In this document: positions 39,929 to 43,864 of the stretch, in pieces | How positions within the stretch are numbered: position 1 is the stretch's first letter | Layout of the letters: each line of letters begins with the position of its first letter | Source: Streptomyces sp. CBMA123 | Lineage (GTDB): Bacteria > Actinomycetota > Actinomycetes > Streptomycetales > Streptomycetaceae | NCBI RefSeq assembly: GCF_014596465.1 | Contig: NZ_MECK01000545.1 | Span: 1 to 43,864 of the forward strand | Length of the DNA: 43,864 nucleotides | Reading direction: 5' to 3' | Position numbers and translations under genes: made by a program | The notes under the pieces: generated by a model | The model's input: the letters and a program-made list of their open reading frames with translations, nothing else | The model's database searches: none | What the model was told of the DNA's origin: nothing

Positions 39929-39958
39929 TTGCTGATACTGTGCTGACATGTGTAGGCG
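39929..39958 (+). promoter_or_regulatory. Possible promoter of the lipoprotein gene
   Basis: TTGCTG (39929-39934) and TAGGCG (39953-39958) are 18 bp apart. The predicted start near 39965 gives a leader of about 69 nt. Within it GGCCTGA (39990-39996) and TCAGGCC (40008-40014) can form a hairpin that ends seven bases before the AGGAG SD, so folding could affect translation. Confidence 0.35.
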
Positions 39959-40033
39959 CTGCGGTGCTCTTCGCCGCAGGTGAGGGATCGGCCTGACCCT
40001 GTTTCGATCAGGCCCTGTCACAGGAGTTCCACC

Positions 40034-41320
40034 ATCAACACCGCCATCCGCAAGGCCGCGCGCGGCACGCTGCCCGTCGCCGTCACCGCCTCCGTCCTCG
40101 CCGCCGGCCTCGCCGCCTGCGGGACCGCCGAGCAGCTCTCGGCCGGCCAGAAGGTGTCGAAGGCCTTCGGCAAGGTCGGTGACGGCACGTCGGCCACCTT
40201 CACGCTCTCCGTGGACGCCACCCCCGAGCAGATCGTCGCCTTCACCAAGGCCACCGGCGACGAGGCCGTCGACGAGCAGAGCGCCAAGGGGACGTCCGGC
40301 CTCTCCATATCCGTCGCGGTCTCGGCCGACAAGCCGCTCAAGGACGTCGACGCCTTCAAGAACGCGGGCGCGAAGGATCAGAAGGACGTCACGCTCGACA
40401 AGTCGGTGCGGATCTCCTACCGGATCGCCGACAAGAAGGGCACCCCGCTCCTGGAATACCGCCAGGTCGATGCCAAGGGGTACCTGCACGTCGACATGAA
40501 GAGCGTGCTCAAGCTCACCGGCCAGGACGCCTCTGAGGTCGACACCGTCGCCAAGGACCTCCCCGCCGACATGGCCCCCGCCAAGGCCGTGCTGAACGGC
40601 AAGTGGGTCTCGCTCGACCTCCAGGAGCTGGCCGACGAGGCCAAGAAGGACGACGGCGCCAAGGGCGGCAAGCCGGAGGCGGTGCCCTCGGTCGACCCGC
40701 AGGCCGGCCAGGAGCTCTTCGACTCGCTGAAGGACGTGTTCAACCGGACCGTCACCTTCGAGGACAAGGGCAAGCAGGACGGCACCGAGCACCTCTGGAT
40801 GAGCGCCCCGGCCCGCCAGGCCGTGGACGAGCTGTACAAGGCCGTCAAGCCGCTCTCCGCCAAGTTCCCGCAGCAGTTCAAGAAGTTCCCGGCCGAGGCC
40901 CCGACCGACGTCCCGGACCGCAAGGTCGGCGTCGACCTCTACCTCAAGGACGGCGCGTTCGACTCGGCCACCTTCGACCTGGCGCAGCTGGCCGAGAAGA
41001 TCGAGCCGGGCGTCAACTTCCCGGTGAAGCTGGCCTTCAAGCAGGAGGCACCGAAGGTCGAGGCCCCGGCCGACGCCACCAAGATGACCAGCGAGGACGT
41101 GGTGAAGACCTTCCTCGCACTGGCCGCCGGCGGCGAGGACCCGAGCGCCGCGGACCACGCGGCCTCCGGCGTCCCGCCGTTCACCACCGACGCCGCGCCG
41201 CTGACCGACGCCCAGCTCAAGCAGCTGACCGCGCTCGGCGTGCCGGAGGCCCAGGCCCGGGCGTTCAACAAGATGGGCCTCGGCTTCGAGGACATCAAGG
41301 CCATGACCGAGGAGAAGTGA
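40034..41320 (+). CDS. Exported lipoprotein, apparent ATC start codon
   Basis: A 428-residue lipoprotein if begun at ATC 40034. The signal peptide is short and regular: INTAIRKAARGTLPVAVTAS, then VLAAGLAAC with lipobox Cys29. CAGGAG lies seven bases before the ATC, the ideal distance, whereas the only canonical in-frame start upstream (GTG 39980) has no SD and adds 18 residues including a Cys. The mature part has two related alternating strand/helix halves with GDGTSATFTLSVDATPEQ and TVTFEDKGKQDG, rich in Lys/Asp, and a C-terminal helical region (PLTDAQLKQLTALGVPEAQA). The family is unrecognised by name. Function unknown. Confidence 0.8.
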   Translation: MNTAIRKAARGTLPVAVTASVLAAGLAACGTAEQLSAGQKVSKAFGKVGDGTSATFTLSVDATPEQIVAFTKATGDEAVDEQSAKGTSGLSISVAVSADKPLKDVDAFKNAGAKDQKDVTLDKSVRISYRIADKKGTPLLEYRQVDAKGYLHVDMKSVLKLTGQDASEVDTVAKDLPADMAPAKAVLNGKWVSLDLQELADEAKKDDGAKGGKPEAVPSVDPQAGQELFDSLKDVFNRTVTFEDKGKQDGTEHLWMSAPARQAVDELYKAVKPLSAKFPQQFKKFPAEAPTDVPDRKVGVDLYLKDGAFDSATFDLAQLAEKIEPGVNFPVKLAFKQEAPKVEAPADATKMTSEDVVKTFLALAAGGEDPSAADHAASGVPPFTTDAAPLTDAQLKQLTALGVPEAQARAFNKMGLGFEDIKAMTEEK

Positions 41321-41340
41321 CCCCCTCCTGACGCACCGAC

Positions 41341-41374
41341 CGACCGGCCGACCGCGGAAGCGGTCGGCCGGTCG
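41341..41374. terminator. Bidirectional terminator, 15-bp perfect stem
   Basis: CGACCGGCCGACCGC (41341-41355) pairs perfectly with GCGGTCGGCCGGTCG (41360-41374) around GGAA. It lies 20 bp after the lipoprotein stop and 20 bp before the stop of the convergent DUF1003/RyR gene. Confidence 0.9.
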
Positions 41375-41393
41375 TGTGCTGCTCACCGGCGGA

Positions 41394-43208
41394 TCAACCC
41401 CGCTTGCGCAGGCTCACCTTGGCCGGCCCGGGCATCGGGGCCTCCGGGTCGCTCGCCAGCCGGACGGCCTCCATCGCCGCGAGTTCGTTCGGCACCCGGG
41501 TGCGCGCGCCCAGGCCGAGGAAGCCGCCCTCCTCGTTGGCGTCGGCGACCACGGTGGCGATCTCCAGCAGGAAGGCCCGGAACTCGGCCAGTTCGTCCGG
41601 CGCCTGCTCCGCGACGATCCGGGCCGCCACCCGGACGGTCTCCAGCGCGGGCCCGCGGTACTCGGCGTAGCGGGTGTCGGGGCGCAGCCCGGTGTCGAAG
41701 GTCGAGGCGGCCGCGAGTTCCCGGACGAAGCGGCGCGGGTGGGTGGTGCTCGCCCCGCGCAGCAGCTTGACGATCGCGATGACCTCCTCGGGGTCGGCGG
41801 CGCCCTCGGCGAGGGCGACCAGCACGCCGGCGGCCATCAGCGCCCGGCCGAGCGTGGCCCAGTCCGCCGGGTCGAAGTCCAACTCCCCCGGCCCGTCGGC
41901 GACCCGGCCGATCCGCACCACCTGGAAGCCGACGCCGGCGAGCACGGCGGGGATCAGCCGCACCGACTCCACCGTGCGGGCGCGGGCCCGGTCGGACAGC
42001 TCCTCCCAGGGCAGGAACGTCGCCCGGCCGTCCCGCTGGCCGGGGACGAGCACCCCGGGTCCGGTGCCCGTCCCGTAGCGGTGCTCGTGTTCGTGCTCCA
42101 GCCGGGCCAGCACCTCGGCCTCCTCCTCGGTGAAGTCCTCGAAGCCGCCGACGGCGTCGGGGGCGGCCTGCTCGGAGGTGGGCACCATCAGGCAGCCGAC
42201 CGCGGCGAGGCGCTCCCCGAGCTGGTGGGCCTGGCGCCGGTTGGCCGTCCGCAGTTCCTCGGGCAGTTCCTCCCAGGGCAGCAGGGCGGGCCGGCTGCCC
42301 GCCGCCTCGCCGTCCTCGACCGCCGCCGCCACCCGGCTCTGGTGGATGGCCCGGGCCAGGTGCCGGGTGACCTGGGCGTTGGTGTAGTCGGCCAGGCTCT
42401 CGATCACCCGGCCCTGCGCCTCCAGCCGGGCCTTCATCCGGCCGCATTCGTGCAGCACGGCCTCGGCGTCCAGCAGGGTCTGCTCGGCGCGGCGGTCACC
42501 GGCCTTTCCCAGCACGTCCTGGCCGACCATGATGACGATCATGAAGATCAGCTGGGCCAGCGTCGACAGGAAGCTCATGAAGGCGAACGGGTACGGGTCG
42601 AAGGTCTGCAGCCCCCACCGGGACAGGCCGATCCAGACCACCTGGGTCACGGCCGCCAGGTAGAAGGCCCACATGCTGCCCAGCCGCCCGGTCAGCCAGG
42701 CGGCGATCCGCCCGTTGGTCCCGGTGACCTGGTCCAGTGCCTGCGGCGGCTGCTGCACCCGGTGCCGCTGGATCCACGGGTGCGCGCTGGTCTCCAGCAG
42801 GCTCACCCCGCGGCCGAGCGCCCGGTCGTGCCGGTCCAGGTGCGCCTGGAGGTCGGCGACGCCGGCGAAGATCGCCTCGGCGTTCTCGTAGGTCTGCACC
42901 GCCCGGCGGTCGGCGGCCTGGCCCAGCACCCGCTGGCCGACCAGGATCGCCAGGCAGAGCACCAGTTGGACCACGTTGTCGAGGAACAGCAGGAAACCGA
43001 AGGGGTACGGGTCGATCGCGTGCAGCGGCCCCCAGGTCGCCAGCGCCATCCAGCCGCCGACCAGCACCAGGGTGACGTACAGGGCGGGCATCGAACCCAC
43101 CGCCCGGGTCAGCGCGGCCGCGAACGCGCCGTTCAGGCCGACCTGTTCGTCCGCCATCGCCACCGGCTGCTGCCGTAGCTGGTCGATCCCCGTACCGGCT
43201 TCCGTCAC
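41394..43208 (-). CDS. Membrane protein with two DUF1003 units and two RyR-like domains
   Basis: A 604-residue protein with an internally duplicated plan. Residues 40-120 and 178-255 are each a DUF1003-like unit: a helix, a conserved DPYPF turn (66-70 and 204-208), a second helix and an amphipathic DRR-x-A helix. That gives four membrane helices. Residues 283-342 and 365-433 each resemble a RyR domain, with a helix LARAIHQ/LARLEHE and a core LPWEELPEELR / LPWEELSDRARA, then a helix ending in AAVG / AGVG plus a strand. The last 170 residues are helical and unassigned. RyR domains in bacteria have been proposed to sense small ligands, and DUF1003 is unexplained, so a ligand-sensing membrane protein or channel is possible (inference). 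GTG start with GAGGAG upstream. Confidence 0.85.
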   Translation of the reverse strand: MTEAGTGIDQLRQQPVAMADEQVGLNGAFAAALTRAVGSMPALYVTLVLVGGWMALATWGPLHAIDPYPFGFLLFLDNVVQLVLCLAILVGQRVLGQAADRRAVQTYENAEAIFAGVADLQAHLDRHDRALGRGVSLLETSAHPWIQRHRVQQPPQALDQVTGTNGRIAAWLTGRLGSMWAFYLAAVTQVVWIGLSRWGLQTFDPYPFAFMSFLSTLAQLIFMIVIMVGQDVLGKAGDRRAEQTLLDAEAVLHECGRMKARLEAQGRVIESLADYTNAQVTRHLARAIHQSRVAAAVEDGEAAGSRPALLPWEELPEELRTANRRQAHQLGERLAAVGCLMVPTSEQAAPDAVGGFEDFTEEEAEVLARLEHEHEHRYGTGTGPGVLVPGQRDGRATFLPWEELSDRARARTVESVRLIPAVLAGVGFQVVRIGRVADGPGELDFDPADWATLGRALMAAGVLVALAEGAADPEEVIAIVKLLRGASTTHPRRFVRELAAASTFDTGLRPDTRYAEYRGPALETVRVAARIVAEQAPDELAEFRAFLLEIATVVADANEEGGFLGLGARTRVPNELAAMEAVRLASDPEAPMPGPAKVSLRKRG

Positions 43209-43253
43209 GCCCGCTCCTCACCATCGAGTCCGGCGCCGTCGCCGGAGCCGTGT

Positions 43254-43517
43254 TCATGATGACAGCGGTCGCACGGGCCGGTCGGCCGTTGGACTCCGAT
43301 CTTGACGCCGCGTCAACGCGGTTCGGGCGGCGGGCGCGTGGAGTTCGACCCGGCCGTGGCGCAGGTGGTTGCGGTGGCCGTCGGCGAACTCCAGCCGCAG
43401 GCTGTGGTCGGCGGGGGCGTCCACGACGACGGCGCTCTCGACCGTGCCGTAGGAGGACTCGCGGTAGACCCACACCTGGTCGCCGATGTGGAACTCCGGC
43501 GTCTCGGAGACGATCAC
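43254..43517 (-). CDS. Small beta-rich hypothetical protein
   Basis: An 87-residue protein beginning (M)IVSETPEFHIGDQVWVYRES, then SYGTVESAVVVDAP and LRLEFADGHRNHLRHGRVEL. The first 60 residues have the look of an SH3-like beta barrel (G-D-x-V-x-V start, alternating strands); the last 25 are a basic disordered tail. The family is not recognised. The GTG start has AGGAGG upstream. It lies 45 bp upstream of the DUF1003/RyR gene in the same direction, so they could be co-transcribed. Confidence 0.72.
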   Translation of the reverse strand: MIVSETPEFHIGDQVWVYRESSYGTVESAVVVDAPADHSLRLEFADGHRNHLRHGRVELHAPAARTALTRRQDRSPTADRPVRPLSS

Positions 43518-43864
43518 CGTGCCCCACCTCCTCTCTCACCGGTCTGTACGGATGCGAGCGGTGGAACGCTCAGTGGCCGCGCGGTCGCTCGGAGGCGCTG
43601 GGGCCGACCGGCCGGTCCGGGGGGCGTCGGTGAGGCGGGAGAACACACTGCTCGCGCGGACGGTGCGGGGGTGGTCCACCGGACCGCAGCCGACGGCGGC
43701 GGACTCGGCGTGGGATCCCGGGCCGTGGCGGGTGACGGGCGGCGGCGGGCTGGGGACGGGCGCGGAGCCGTCCACCGCCGCGCCGGGCCGCCGCCCGGGT
43801 ACCGGTGCTCGGGCGGCGGCGGACAGGTCCCCGGGTCAGGCGTGGGCGGCGGCGCACTCCGGGT
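43518..43864. other. Window end, no supported gene
   Basis: Pro/Arg-rich frames on both strands have no recognisable family and no SD. On the reverse strand a frame entering from beyond the window ends in ECAAAHA at a TGA (43836-43838), which could be the last residues of an upstream gene; this is only a possibility. Confidence 0.4.

Noticed and set aside
41376..43178. A 600-residue forward frame opposite the DUF1003/RyR gene
   Set aside because: Antisense shadow; the reverse frame has membrane helices and duplicated domains.
1..43864. CRISPR arrays, rRNA, tRNA, riboswitches
   Set aside because: No spaced direct repeats of CRISPR size, no conserved rRNA strings, no complete tRNA cloverleaf and no recognised riboswitch core were found by eye.

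Overview
The window is very GC-rich. Its codon use, weak or absent -35 boxes, U-less hairpin terminators, shared-ATPase style sugar uptake and 2-methylisoborneol genes all point to a streptomycete (Streptomyces or Kitasatospora). It reads as chromosomal accessory DNA: small independent operons separated by decayed mobile elements. No tRNA, rRNA or CRISPR array was seen.

Layout. 1-3543: a relic of a P-type ATPase, then a universal stress protein, a flavodoxin-like protein and an APC amino-acid permease. 3544-7350: a decay zone with an unrecognised stretch, a DUF4279 gene, a doubly frameshifted IS21 istA relic, two hypothetical genes, and an IS481-type transposase relic joined to a Ser/Thr-kinase fragment. 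7456-10160: a TetR regulator divergent from an operon of NAD(P)-binding reductase, F420/FMN-type oxidoreductase and haloalkane-dehalogenase-like hydrolase. 10203-11804: an exported multicopper oxidase. 12267-14679: a translationally coupled XRE regulator, ImmA/IrrE protease and MAB_1171c-type membrane protein. 14777-19209: a CHMI-like tautomerase, a secreted RNase Sa homologue, a GT1 glycosyltransferase preceded by a pentanucleotide repeat, a secreted PI-PLC-like protein and a DHFR/RibD-fold reductase.

19303-21578: the 2-methylisoborneol pair (GPP C-methyltransferase and terpene cyclase) without the encapsulin gene that usually accompanies it. 22321-24541: a radical SAM enzyme with a CX8CX2C motif, convergent with a thioesterase-like protein. 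25107-28687: a CPA1 antiporter and three small membrane proteins. 28767-30995: an HxlR-peroxiredoxin fusion divergent from an MFS exporter, with a perfect 10-bp inverted repeat between them. 31140-33089: an SDR relic, a His-rich membrane-anchored protein and a Pro/Gln-tailed protein. 33301-39803: a glycogen-debranching-type enzyme divergent from a LacI regulator, solute-binding lipoprotein and two permeases, with two matching LacI-type operators between them. 40034-41320: a lipoprotein whose best start codon appears to be ATC. 41394-43208: a membrane protein with two DUF1003 units and two RyR-like domains.

The candidates I consider closest to undescribed biology are the DUF1003/RyR protein, the XRE-ImmA-membrane cassette, the radical SAM/thioesterase pair, the HxlR-peroxiredoxin switch and the ATC-start lipoprotein. 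All functional statements are from reading the sequence and from memory of protein families; no database search was run.
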